From a virus, in IMG/VR virus record IMGVR_UViG_3300042309_002026, positions 1-24,134 of that record: a DNA stretch of 24,134 bases; one strand, 5' to 3'. The translations under genes were made by a program, and so were the position numbers. The notes under the pieces were generated by a model, which made no database searches, was not told where the DNA came from, and was given only the letters and a program-made list of their open reading frames with translations. Positions 1 to 6,546 of the stretch are shown piece by piece; the first letter of the stretch is position 1, and each line of letters starts with the position of its first letter.

Positions 1-44
1 TTTTTTGTACCCCAGTCGTCGCTGCGACCTATGAAGACCCTGCG

Positions 45-1421
45 ATGACGCTTTCTTGTTCAGATTTTGCGCAGCACGCGCTCGGCCTTTCTCTTTGGGA
101 CAAGCAAAAAGAAATCCTTGACGAGCTGTTTGAGGATAAGATCAACCATGCTGTCTGGTGTCTCGGCAGGCGCAGCGGCAAATCGACCATGGCGGCGGTT
201 GCGGCTGTCTATATGGCGCTTTGCCAAGATGACTACTTCAAAAAGAGGGTTCGTAAAGGCGAAAACTACTACGTGGTGACGATTGCCAACGACCTCAAGC
301 AGGCAAAGATTGCTCTTGACTTTATCCGACAGCTCTTAGTCAACAGTCCATTTGAGCAAGAGATTGTGAGAGAAACAGCCCTGGAAATTGAGCTGTCAAA
401 TAAGTGTATCTTCCAGGCAATCCCTGCTTCTGCAAGGGCTTCGCGGGGTAAGGCTGTGGCCTTGGCAGTTTTTGACGAAGTTGCCTTCAGTTTAGATACA
501 GACGCCAATAGAGGCGCAAGGGCGCTATTTGATGCCCTTTCTCCTGCCATTGCTCAGTTTGCTCCTTATAGCAAAATCCTTGAACTTTCTTCCCCTTGGC
601 TCGCAGATGGCGTCTTTCACGAACATTTTATGCAGGCTAAAAGCGGCGAGTTTAAGGGCATGGCGGCGCGCCAAATTCCCACGTGGGCTATAAACCCAGG
701 GCTCAAGTGGGGCTGTGATTTTCTAGAAAATGCACGCAAGAAAGATCCTGAAACGTTTGCTGTAGAGTTTGGCGCCGAGTTTAGGAATAACAACTCAACG
801 CTCGTTGCCCCGGAAGTGATTGATGCCGCAGTCAACAAGGATCGCACTACGCTCGTTCCCCAGCGTGAACTGATGGGGACTTACGTGCTTGCCCTTGACC
901 CTGCAAGAGGAGGCAAAGGGCGAGACGACTATGTGGCCTGCATTGTTCACTACGAAGGGGACAGGCTTGTGGTCGATAAATTCCATGAATTTGAAGCCAA
1001 TTTTGAGATTGCAGGAAAGATGGAAGTAAACATTGCGGAAGTAGAGTATTGGATTGCCGAGCAACATAGAATGTACGATTTTGAGAGTATTGCGCTTGAC
1101 CAGTACAACAGCGCATCAACCATTCAATCTCTATCTAAATCATTCCCAATCTGCGAGCTTACGTGGAGTGTTTCAACAAAAATGAAGGCTTTTGGTAAAC
1201 TAAAAGAACTGCTAAATTCTGGCCTAATTGAATTGCCCAACCACAAGAAAGCTATTTCTCAGCTCAAAAACCTGGGAGTAATTTACAGGGCAAGTGGACA
1301 ATGGACAGTGACTGGTGGCAAAGAATCGAGCATTGATGACTACTGCTTTTGTTTGGCCGCTGCTATTCTTCAGGCAACAAAAGAGGATTCCATCGACTGG
1401 CTAAACTCGCTTATCCGATAA
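45..1421 (+). CDS. terL: Terminase large subunit (DNA packaging ATPase/nuclease)
   Basis: Packaging motor: hydrolyses ATP to pump DNA into the prohead and cuts concatemers. The 458-aa protein has a Walker A (GRRSGKST, residues 41-48), a Walker B (AVFDE, acidic pair 144-145) and a C-terminal RNase H-like nuclease with candidate metal-binding acids D285 (ALDPARGGKG), D293/D294, D352 (ALDQYNS) and D431/D432 (SSIDDYC). Order and length are typical of TerL. The ATG overlaps a TGA in another frame (ATGA), suggesting coupling to an upstream gene, but the TerL frame is open to the window edge, so a start further left cannot be excluded. It is one of few rightward genes and converges with the leftward block near 1645. 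Family assignment is secure; the packaging type cannot be told from this. Confidence 0.93.
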   Translation: MTLSCSDFAQHALGLSLWDKQKEILDELFEDKINHAVWCLGRRSGKSTMAAVAAVYMALCQDDYFKKRVRKGENYYVVTIANDLKQAKIALDFIRQLLVNSPFEQEIVRETALEIELSNKCIFQAIPASARASRGKAVALAVFDEVAFSLDTDANRGARALFDALSPAIAQFAPYSKILELSSPWLADGVFHEHFMQAKSGEFKGMAARQIPTWAINPGLKWGCDFLENARKKDPETFAVEFGAEFRNNNSTLVAPEVIDAAVNKDRTTLVPQRELMGTYVLALDPARGGKGRDDYVACIVHYEGDRLVVDKFHEFEANFEIAGKMEVNIAEVEYWIAEQHRMYDFESIALDQYNSASTIQSLSKSFPICELTWSVSTKMKAFGKLKELLNSGLIELPNHKKAISQLKNLGVIYRASGQWTVTGGKESSIDDYCFCLAAAILQATKEDSIDWLNSLIR

Positions 1422-1477
1422 CCTCCGCTACAATTTTCACAAATGCGCCTTTTTCGCTTTTCCTGAAAATCCCAGCA

Positions 1478-1642
1478 ATGAACATCTCTCTTTCTCTTAA
1501 AGAAGCAACCTTTCTGGTTGCATTGCTGGAAGCGGACAGGCAGACTGCCTTGCAGCTCTTGGCTGCAGAGCACTTTTACCAGCCAGAATTGCTACCGAAA
1601 CTGCGCAAGCTAGAACGAACGCTAAAGAAAGCGGAAGGCTGA
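1478..1642 (+). CDS. Small protein downstream of terminase
   Basis: A 54-aa protein starting at MNISLSLKEA, 56 bases after the terminase stop. The frame is open further upstream into the terminase, but this ATG is preferred because it follows a pyrimidine-rich stretch (about 1449-1463) like those before most genes here and gives a compact, largely helical, Leu- and Lys-rich protein. No domain is recognised. It is the last rightward gene: its TGA at 1640-1642 faces the leftward stop at 1646 across three bases. The role is unknown. It may be cotranscribed with the terminase. Confidence 0.55.
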   Translation: MNISLSLKEATFLVALLEADRQTALQLLAAEHFYQPELLPKLRKLERTLKKAEG

Positions 1643-1645
1643 TGG

Positions 1646-2041
1646 TCAAGCTTTGTTTTTCCCGATGCGGCATTTGTCGGGAAATCGTTGTACCTTTTGT
1701 TGAGCCATTTTCCCTCGCAGATAGACGATCCTGACAAAGCGAAGCAAGTCATCGCGCATATCGTATCCATCCTGCATTGGATAGCAACACACGCCGTCCG
1801 GCCGTTCGTACGTCAAGCAGTGCTGTGCAGCCAGCGCGATGAAATCTTCGTCTGTAGGATCGGCGGGCAAATGGTCGCTAACCAATGGATCAGTCGCAAG
1901 CTGAACATTCCAAGAGATAATGTCGTGGATAGCTTTTCTGGGATTGTTGGCGTTGGTTTCATCCAAAATAAAATCGCAAACCAAAGCGTCAATGACAGCT
2001 TCCTTCCACTCTTTGTCCGTGGGAGAGCTTGATTTAGTCAT
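1646..2041 (-). CDS. Hypothetical acidic protein (131 aa)
   Basis: Starts at MTKSSSPTDKEW; the frame extends further upstream but that extension has odd composition and is not preferred. The protein is soluble and acidic in the middle (for example DPTDEDFIAL), with a basic C-terminus ending RIGKNKA. It contains Cys residues in ERPDGVCCYP, not spaced like a zinc finger. No family is recognised. It is the last gene of the leftward block and converges with the terminase unit. Confidence 0.6.
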   Translation of the reverse strand: MTKSSSPTDKEWKEAVIDALVCDFILDETNANNPRKAIHDIISWNVQLATDPLVSDHLPADPTDEDFIALAAQHCLTYERPDGVCCYPMQDGYDMRDDLLRFVRIVYLRGKMAQQKVQRFPDKCRIGKNKA

Positions 2042-2371
2042 GCCATTGCCAAGGTTGACACCAGAGTAGCCGCGCCCGCTACCCTTGTCAATTCCAGGGT
2101 CCCGACGTGCTTCGTGATGGCTGGCAGGCGATATGAGACAGGGCGCCATAAAGAAAAAATGCAGAAGCGCTTTGGACAGAAAGACTGTGATATGCTGACG
2201 AGGCTTCCTGCAGGAGCCGCTGGCCAGCGTTCATAGGGGATTCCGTTCCTCCAGTATCAAGAGGGAGCAGGGCCGACCCTGCTTTAATCGTCGTACAAAG
2301 AGGCTTGAAGAACCTCTCGACACCCTTTTGCTCTACTGCCATTGTTCGCCATTCGCAAACAGCGAACAGCT
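2042..2371. other. Intergenic region with hairpins
   Basis: About 330 bases with no convincing gene. An 84-codon leftward frame at 2088-2342 lacks recognisable character. Visible structures: a hairpin with arms 2299-2303/2313-2317, and one with arms GCAGGG (2267-2272) and CCCTGC (2277-2282) followed rightward by TTTAAT, which could act as a weak rightward terminator. A region around 2340-2368 contains GTTCGC/GCGAAC inverted arms just past the stop of the gene at 2372. It could hold a leader or promoter for the gene at 1646-2041, but no clear -35/-10 pair was found. Confidence 0.4.
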
Positions 2372-2572
2372 CTATTGTCTTTCTTGCTCAATCAGCCAGT
2401 CTTTCAACTCTGCAACGTAGGCCCTGAGCGCAGCAGCTTTCTGCTCATGCCACGTAAGTCCAGTTTGTAAGTACAAGGCAGTGTGATTGTCAATGGCACG
2501 GAGGCATTGATAAATGCAGGCGTTCCATGGCTCCCTAAGGGGAGTATTGAAAGTGCGCCTTTCGGAAGTCAC
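2372..2572 (-). CDS. Hypothetical protein (66 aa), coupled to phosphoesterase
   Basis: Starts with GTG at 2572-2570, overlapping the TGA of the upstream metallophosphoesterase gene (GTGA). That is the reason for choosing this start. The predicted protein is small and helical, with aromatic residues (WNACIYQCL, LTWHEQKAA) and a charged C-terminus (LIEQERQ). No family is recognised. It is the third gene of the HU-like / phosphoesterase / 66-aa operon, so it may act in the same process, but nothing in the sequence says how. Confidence 0.7.
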   Translation of the reverse strand: MTSERRTFNTPLREPWNACIYQCLRAIDNHTALYLQTGLTWHEQKAAALRAYVAELKDWLIEQERQ

Positions 2573-3087
2573 TGCCCAAAGTAAGCCCTGATCTTCTCCA
2601 ATGGTACAGGAGCGAAATCGTTACGCTCTAGGCAGCTATTAAAAAACCGCCTGTCCACTTGCCCATCGTCCGTGTAAACCAAATGGCCATGCAAGTGGCC
2701 GTGTACGTTGCCGACGTAACGCCCAGACAGGTTGCATGGATGCACGGGAATATGCGTATAGATCAAGCCTTCACGAAAGAATGCTCCGCGAATGTCATGG
2801 AAATACGGCAAGTAGTCCTGAAGACGGTAAATGTCGTGATTCCCGCGCACCAATACCTTGCTCCCATTAAACCGATCTAGGAGCTTTAGCGCTGAACGGG
2901 GGATTGCCACGTCGCCCAAGATGTAAATGCGATCCTTTGCGTTGACCATTTTGTTCCAGCGATCAATCAAGGTTTCGTGCATTTCCTCAAGTGAAGAAAA
3001 CGGGCGCACCGGAGATCCGTCAGGATTGATAAACTCAAGAATCTTGGAATGGCCTAGATGAAGGTCTGATGTGACGAAAGCGCTCAT
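2569..3087 (-). CDS. Metallophosphoesterase (calcineurin-like)
   Basis: A 172-aa calcineurin-like phosphoesterase with the family metal-binding motifs in order: SDLHLGH (D8, H10), GDVA (D59), GNHD (N83-H84), THIP (H112) and GNVHGHLHGH (H129, H131). The family hydrolyses phosphomono- or diesters with a dinuclear metal centre; phage members are often annotated only generically and the substrate is unknown. The start ATG overlaps the TGA of the upstream HU-like gene (ATGA, 3084-3087), and its own stop overlaps the GTG of the next gene. Coupling to a DNA-binding protein suggests a nucleic-acid or nucleotide substrate, which is inference only. Confidence 0.9.
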   Translation of the reverse strand: MSAFVTSDLHLGHSKILEFINPDGSPVRPFSSLEEMHETLIDRWNKMVNAKDRIYILGDVAIPRSALKLLDRFNGSKVLVRGNHDIYRLQDYLPYFHDIRGAFFREGLIYTHIPVHPCNLSGRYVGNVHGHLHGHLVYTDDGQVDRRFFNSCLERNDFAPVPLEKIRAYFGQ

Positions 3088-3392
3088 GGCAGCTTGCTAG
3101 AGAATTTGTAACGGCCTCCGTTCATGCGTTTAATGAACTCCCTGCTAGGAATGAAGGATGGCACCACATGCGCGGGCACTTTGATGACGCGTCTTGTGAC
3201 GGGCAGTTCGTACTGCCTTGGTTGATGAAGGCGAGGAACGAACGAGCCAAAGCCAGGGAGGCTTACGCGGAACTCTCTGTTTATCATTGCCTCAACGATC
3301 ACTTCAAAGAACGTGTCAGTGATCAAGATGGCACGATGGTAGGGGATGTCGCATCTTGCAGCGACGAGGGCAGCCACTCTTGTCCTGTTCAT
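3084..3392 (-). CDS. HU/IHF-family DNA-binding protein
   Basis: A 102-aa protein from ATG 3392 (MNRTRVAALVAARCDIPYHR). The frame continues upstream but would run into the tRNA-like element at 3426-3506, so this Met is chosen. It has the HU layout: an N-terminal helical dimerisation part, the hallmark LPGFGSFVPR (residues 45-54, compare HU LRGFGTF) and a basic arm region (QYELPVTRRVIKVPAH) before a final helix (SREFIKRMNGG). HU-like proteins bend and compact DNA and support replication, recombination or packaging. It is the first gene of a coupled three-gene operon directly downstream of the structured RNA region. Confidence 0.8.
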   Translation of the reverse strand: MNRTRVAALVAARCDIPYHRAILITDTFFEVIVEAMINREFRVSLPGFGSFVPRLHQPRQYELPVTRRVIKVPAHVVPSFIPSREFIKRMNGGRYKFSSKLP

Positions 3393-3425
3393 GAGGATGC
3401 GCGAGGTGGTGCCACTATACCAGAA

Positions 3426-3506
3426 GGGGAAAGGACGGAATCGAACCATCTACACCAAAGAGGTTTAGCCCCTTTAGTAGCCAGAGCCCGGTCTGGCATC
3501 TTTCCC
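3426..3506 (-). tRNA. tRNA-like gene A (isotype not assignable)
   Basis: Reading leftward, GGGAAAG (3506-3500) pairs perfectly with CTTTCCC (3433-3427), directly joined to a T-arm GATGG-TTCGATT-CCGTC (3450-3434). A D-arm GCCAG-ACCGGGCT-CTGGC (3497-3480) lies in the right place. The anticodon arm is abnormal: the canonical position pairs ACTAA with TTGGT around a 15-base loop, which itself folds into a hairpin with CTAAA at the tip. Reading the tip as TAA would give a Leu anticodon but with C at position 33. Position 8 is A rather than the conserved T, and CCA is not encoded. It could be a degenerate tRNA, a tRNA with an inserted anticodon loop, or a tRNA mimic. Confidence 0.5.
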
Positions 3507-3543
3507 AAAGGCCCCAGGGTTGCGCATCGTTGAGAGGCGTAGG

Positions 3544-3800
3544 GGCGCTACAGGAGGCGATCAACCCTCCTGGCCTGCCGAAGCAGGACTTGAGGCCCGA
3601 TGCCGAAGCAGAGCGGGGGCGAGGGCGGGTAGCCCGAAAGTGGCAATTTGAAATTACCGGACAGGCATCCACCCCCATTTCCGACGTTTGCTAGGTTTTC
3701 CGGTTGCAACGTTGGCCAACTCCCCGGAAACCGCCTTGCTGCTAGAGCAAGGGCTTGCGACAGTACCGACAGGCAAGCCCGTCGCATCTGTCGCTTGAAA
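3544..3800 (-). ncRNA. Putative structured RNA domain with pseudoknot
   Basis: No convincing protein frame, but dense complementary arms if transcribed leftward: 3788-3794 with 3757-3763 (7 bp), interleaved with 3774-3780 and 3751-3757 (7 bp), which is an H-type pseudoknot pattern sharing one base; CCTTGCT/AGCAAGG (3734-3740/3746-3752); TTTCCGG/CCGGAAA (3697-3703/3724-3730); CCTGC-UUCG-GCAGG (3587-3574); and CAGGAGG/CCTCCTG (3551-3557/3566-3572). UUCG tetraloops favour the leftward strand. The domain sits between the two tRNA-like elements. Large phage RNAs such as GOLLD are known next to or enclosing tRNAs; similarity here is only in context and was not tested. Confidence 0.45.
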
Positions 3801-3810
3801 CTATAGCACA

Positions 3811-3911
3811 AAGCCCAGGAGGGACTTGAACCCCCATCGCTATCAGCACTTCCACTAGCGTCCTAGGGAGAGGCGCTGACGCCGCCCTGTCCAATTGGTT
3901 CGCACTGGGCT
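3811..3911 (-). tRNA. tRNA-like gene B (long; isotype not assignable)
   Basis: Reading leftward, AGCCCAG (3911-3905) pairs with CTGGGCT (3818-3812), stacked directly on a T-arm GGGGG-TTCAAGT-CCCTC (3835-3819). This acceptor/T-arm unit is fully tRNA-like. At about 101 bases it is longer than normal class I or II tRNAs. The D-stem is weak, around AACCAATTGG. At the anticodon-stem position GCGTC pairs with GACGC around a 15-base loop containing CCCTAGGA; reading TAG would be a Leu anticodon with C at position 33. A second pairing CGCTA/TAGCG overlaps it and could form a long variable arm. CCA is not encoded. It may be a divergent Leu/Ser-type tRNA, a pseudo-tRNA or a domain of a larger RNA. Confidence 0.45.
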
Positions 3912-3915
3912 GGAA

Positions 3916-3933
3916 GCCCTGCCGGGGCAGGGC
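3916..3933. other. Strong hairpin between NrdB stop and RNA region
   Basis: GCCCTGC (3916-3922) and GCAGGGC (3927-3933) form a perfect 7-bp stem with a 4-base loop, just downstream of the NrdB stop and at the 5' border of tRNA-like element B. No T-tract follows on either strand, so it is more likely an RNA structural or processing element than a factor-independent terminator. Confidence 0.4.
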
Positions 3934-3947
3934 ATAGGCATAAACAA

Positions 3948-4688
3948 TTAAGCAGAATAATCTGGGAGTGAAGTATTCGGGCTCTCGAAAAAGCTAATCG
4001 CTCGACTATTTTTAGTGGCCGAAAGTTCAGGGGCCTTCCCTGTCCAGAATAGCGAACGAGATTGACGCAGCCAAAAGTCTTTATTTAGCCATTGATTAGA
4101 TGAAGCGCCAAGATCATCAAACAGCCATGCAACAGTGGCAGCACGAAGTTTGTCAAGACTTTGGCTCTCTTCCTCTCCCAGTTCCTTGCTCACCATGGCG
4201 TTCACCACTGTGTGAACCCTTTCATCTCTACTTATATCTTGCGAGACGGTGCGCATACCCACGTCGCCCGTCTGTCTGAAAAACGGAAGCGCTACGAAGA
4301 AAATGGAGCGCTCCATGATGCCTGCCTTGAGAATCGGGTGGGCAGGGTGCTCGTTCCATGCCCTCAGGATGCTCAGCACTTCATGCTCTGCTTTTTCGTT
4401 GGTGCCATGGGCAGTAGCCACATAGTCAAGAGCCTCTAGGTGACGATCTTCGTCATCCTGATTGGAGCGCAGTGTTTCAATAAGACCAGGTGTGCTGGGC
4501 AGTTCCCTCTTCATGCCTTCCTCAAGCAACTCCTTCACAGGAATCTCAAGGTGACGCAGCGCCAGAGCCTTGAGCAGGGTGCTTTCAGCGCCCTCCGTCA
4601 CTTGCCCTTTGGCAACGGCCACAGGCTGCCATGCGCGTTTCTTAGATAGAACATTCAGATAGGGGCTGTTTTTGATGGTGGCAATCAT
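3948..4688 (-). CDS. nrdB: Ribonucleotide reductase class I beta subunit (compact NrdB-like)
   Basis: A 246-aa ferritin-like protein; ATG 4688 (MIATIKNSPYLN) is chosen because the upstream extension crosses the terminator at 4699-4723. It shows the NrdB metal-site pattern: E80xxH83 (EDRH), E126 (MERS) and E156xxH159 (ERVH), with a candidate first carboxylate near residue 48. The position of the radical tyrosine in E. coli NrdB (four residues after the first His) is Leu87; the nearest Tyr is Y89. Beta subunits generate the radical used by NrdA. It directly follows the alpha-subunit gene, supporting a class I pair. Cyanopodovirus NrdB proteins of the Cyano SP type are also reported to lack the radical Tyr. 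It is shorter than typical NrdB (about 320-380 aa). Confidence 0.75.
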   Translation of the reverse strand: MIATIKNSPYLNVLSKKRAWQPVAVAKGQVTEGAESTLLKALALRHLEIPVKELLEEGMKRELPSTPGLIETLRSNQDDEDRHLEALDYVATAHGTNEKAEHEVLSILRAWNEHPAHPILKAGIMERSIFFVALPFFRQTGDVGMRTVSQDISRDERVHTVVNAMVSKELGEEESQSLDKLRAATVAWLFDDLGASSNQWLNKDFWLRQSRSLFWTGKAPELSATKNSRAISFFESPNTSLPDYSA

Positions 4689-4698
4689 GGTTCGTGCA

Positions 4699-4723
4699 GA
4701 AAATAAAGGGCCGCGAACGGCCC
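4699..4723 (-). terminator. Terminator/leader hairpin between nrdA and nrdB
   Basis: Leftward, GGGCCG-TTCG-CGGCCC (4723-4708) is a perfect stem with a UUCG tetraloop followed by TTTATTTT. It lies between the nrdA stop (4751) and the nrdB ATG (4688). It may partly terminate and so lower nrdB relative to nrdA, or stabilise the transcript end. Confidence 0.75.
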
Positions 4724-4750
4724 ATAGAGGAAATGCGATGGAAAAGAGCG

Positions 4751-6220
4751 CTATTCGGCGCAACTGGAGCAAAATCCTGCGCTTAGATCACAGGCTGCAG
4801 ACTGTTCAGGAGCTTCTTCGTCAAAACCAAACATGCTCTTGAAATCATCATCCAGTGCGGCATAGGCATCATCTTTCCGCTGCATGTCAGGCATGACCTG
4901 CAGGGAATAGTAGAGGCTTGTCTGAGGCGATTCTAGCCAAGCCTTGAGGAAGTCACGGTCATAGGAAACTAAATCTCCCCAAGAGTTAATCGAATAGCCA
5001 TGGAATAGCCCAGTATTTTGATACAGCTTGACAATGCCATTTACCACCTTAAAGAAAGTGTCCCAGCCCACTTCTGCGGCAATCTCTACATCACCATAAT
5101 CAAAGCTCTCCACGCCAAAAGTGCCAGAGTCACGATCAACGAGGCGACCAATGGGAGGAGCAATTTCAGGGGCAGTGGTGAAGCCCTTGGAATCAAGATA
5201 GCGATAGGAACAGGAGGCCGTAGGAGCGATGCAAAAGGCGCGTTCCATGCCATGGGCGCGTGCCACTTCGGCGGCGGCCTCAATGGCAGTATCAAGGGCC
5301 ACCACAACGTCACCGGCCTTTGTTTCGCACCAATAATCCCATTCCTCGGTGCAAAGAGTATAGCTTTCCAGAGTTTCCCCGAAATCCCGATAGGAAATGC
5401 CGTGAATTGACAAGAAGTTTGCCAAACCAAGAATGCCAAGGCCCACTTGTTTATCAATGGAAGGAGGTAGATATTCGCCAGTGTCGCCCACGCCAGTATT
5501 TGGATGGAGGGCACAAAGCTGCTCCATGCCTTCAACAAAAGCACCTTGAAGATCATCAATTTCGCAAGCACCAAGATTGACATGTTGGAGTAGACAAGTG
5601 CCGCGATGCGGAAGATACACTTCAAGACAAACATTGGCGTAGATACGCTCGCCTTTTGCGTTGTAGCGAATCTTGTTAAGCCAAATGTCGCCAGAGCTAA
5701 TGCCTTTCAGAAGAGCATCAAGCACCTTGGGGCTGATTTTGTCAAGGAAGTCTTCATCTACATCGACACATCTTTTTACCCATGGCAGCTCAGTGCGAGG
5801 CGCATCAAGAAAGCCTGGCTCATATCGACCATTGATTATTTTTCCCAAAATGTCAGGATGGTCGTAATCAAGATGGAGAGTAACGGCGCCATTTTTGAAA
5901 ACGCCGCCACGGCGCAGCACTTCGTTCAGTTTGCTGTAGATACCAGAAAAACTTACGGGACCACTAGCAATCAAGCCCTTGTCGTTGCTTTCCCCCTTGG
6001 GGCGTAGCTTTGAAAGATGGATTGACGCACCAGCCGCGTTGCGCAGTGCATGGGAGGTAAATTGCCAAGAAGCCTCAATACCATCAGGCCCTTCCATTGA
6101 ATCTTCCACGACGAACGTGGTACAGCTCACCGCAAGGCGACCATCAGGAGAGTCGAGCCAGTCTTGCACCCTGCCAGTGCGAGCAATCTTTTCAAACCTT
6201 GCTTTTTCCTTGAGCTTCAT
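4751..6220 (-). CDS. nrdA: Ribonucleotide reductase class I alpha subunit (compact NrdA-like)
   Basis: Reduces ribonucleotides to deoxyribonucleotides for phage DNA synthesis. The 489 residues contain a first redox Cys (AVSCTTF, C33), the catalytic NxCxE motif (N196, C198, E200), the phosphate-binding loop PTASC (333-337), a tyrosine dyad (LYY, Y437-Y438) matching the class I radical-transfer pair, and a C-terminal CSSC (484-487) for reductant exchange. The usual CNLG cysteine is replaced by Val (HVNLG, 214-218), with C209 and C219 nearby. The protein is far shorter than cellular NrdA (about 700-850 aa) and lacks an ATP cone. Such proteins in cyanophages were often called class II (NrdJ); the Tyr dyad and adjacent NrdB favour class I. 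Confidence 0.88.
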   Translation of the reverse strand: MKLKEKARFEKIARTGRVQDWLDSPDGRLAVSCTTFVVEDSMEGPDGIEASWQFTSHALRNAAGASIHLSKLRPKGESNDKGLIASGPVSFSGIYSKLNEVLRRGGVFKNGAVTLHLDYDHPDILGKIINGRYEPGFLDAPRTELPWVKRCVDVDEDFLDKISPKVLDALLKGISSGDIWLNKIRYNAKGERIYANVCLEVYLPHRGTCLLQHVNLGACEIDDLQGAFVEGMEQLCALHPNTGVGDTGEYLPPSIDKQVGLGILGLANFLSIHGISYRDFGETLESYTLCTEEWDYWCETKAGDVVVALDTAIEAAAEVARAHGMERAFCIAPTASCSYRYLDSKGFTTAPEIAPPIGRLVDRDSGTFGVESFDYGDVEIAAEVGWDTFFKVVNGIVKLYQNTGLFHGYSINSWGDLVSYDRDFLKAWLESPQTSLYYSLQVMPDMQRKDDAYAALDDDFKSMFGFDEEAPEQSAACDLSAGFCSSCAE

Positions 6221-6226
6221 AAGACG

Positions 6227-6249
6227 ACAAAGGCTCCCTTCTGGGAGCC
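6227..6249 (-). terminator. Terminator upstream of nrdA
   Basis: Leftward, GGCTCCC-AGAA-GGGAGCC (6249-6232) followed by TTTGT. It separates the 62-aa gene (6297-6485) from nrdA and ends only about a dozen bases before the nrdA ATG, so it may also act in the leader. The T-tract is short. Confidence 0.65.
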
Positions 6250-6296
6250 GAGAATCAACAGGGCAAGCCTAGCGCGGAACAGGGCTTCTCAATGGC

Positions 6297-6485
6297 TTAG
6301 TCGCATAAGCCTTCATGATCTTCGACAGAGCAGCGGTCTTTCGCAAACAGGATGGCATCGTTGCGACTGCGGAAGTAGTACGGGCGTCCTTCCCATGCGA
6401 TAAAGTGCTGGAAGCCAGGGCGACTGGCGCAAGGCCAAATTTTTACTGGCCCAATGTTGAACGGTGCGGGAAGATCGTCAAACAT
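6297..6485 (-). CDS. Hypothetical protein (62 aa)
   Basis: ATG at 6485, right after the terminator hairpin 6486-6517. The protein is compact, with several aromatic residues (KIWPCASRPGFQHFIAWEG) and a C-terminal acidic stretch with two Cys (DRCSVEDHEGLCD). No family is recognised. It sits between two hairpin terminators, so it may be its own short transcription unit. It lies next to nrdA, but no functional link is visible. Confidence 0.65.
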   Translation of the reverse strand: MFDDLPAPFNIGPVKIWPCASRPGFQHFIAWEGRPYYFRSRNDAILFAKDRCSVEDHEGLCD

Positions 6486-6517
6486 AAGAAAGCCCCTAGT
6501 CAGTTAAGGCTAGGGGC
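6486..6517 (-). terminator. Terminator after Gly-X repeat gene
   Basis: Leftward, GCCCCTAG (6517-6510) pairs with CTAGGGGC (6499-6492) around a 10-base loop, followed by TTTCTTA. Its position just after the stop of the Gly-X repeat gene fits a factor-independent terminator. Confidence 0.75.
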
Positions 6518-6546
6518 AATGGGGAAAGCGTGGTGTTCAGAATGAA

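Noticed and set aside
1660-1690. Hairpin CCCGA/TCGGG as terminator between converging genes
   Set aside because: No T-tract follows on either strand and it lies within the end of the leftward gene.
2088-2342. 84-codon leftward frame
   Set aside because: It lacks domain character, overlaps the upstream extension of the gene at 1646-2041, and the region has hairpins instead.
3426-3911. One tRNA gene interrupted by a group I intron
   Set aside because: Each end element has its own complete acceptor and T-arm, and the acceptor halves do not pair across the region.
4751-6220. Class II (B12-dependent) NrdJ assignment for the reductase
   Set aside because: A ferritin-like NrdB with two ExxH motifs follows directly, and alpha has the class I Tyr dyad, so class I fits better.
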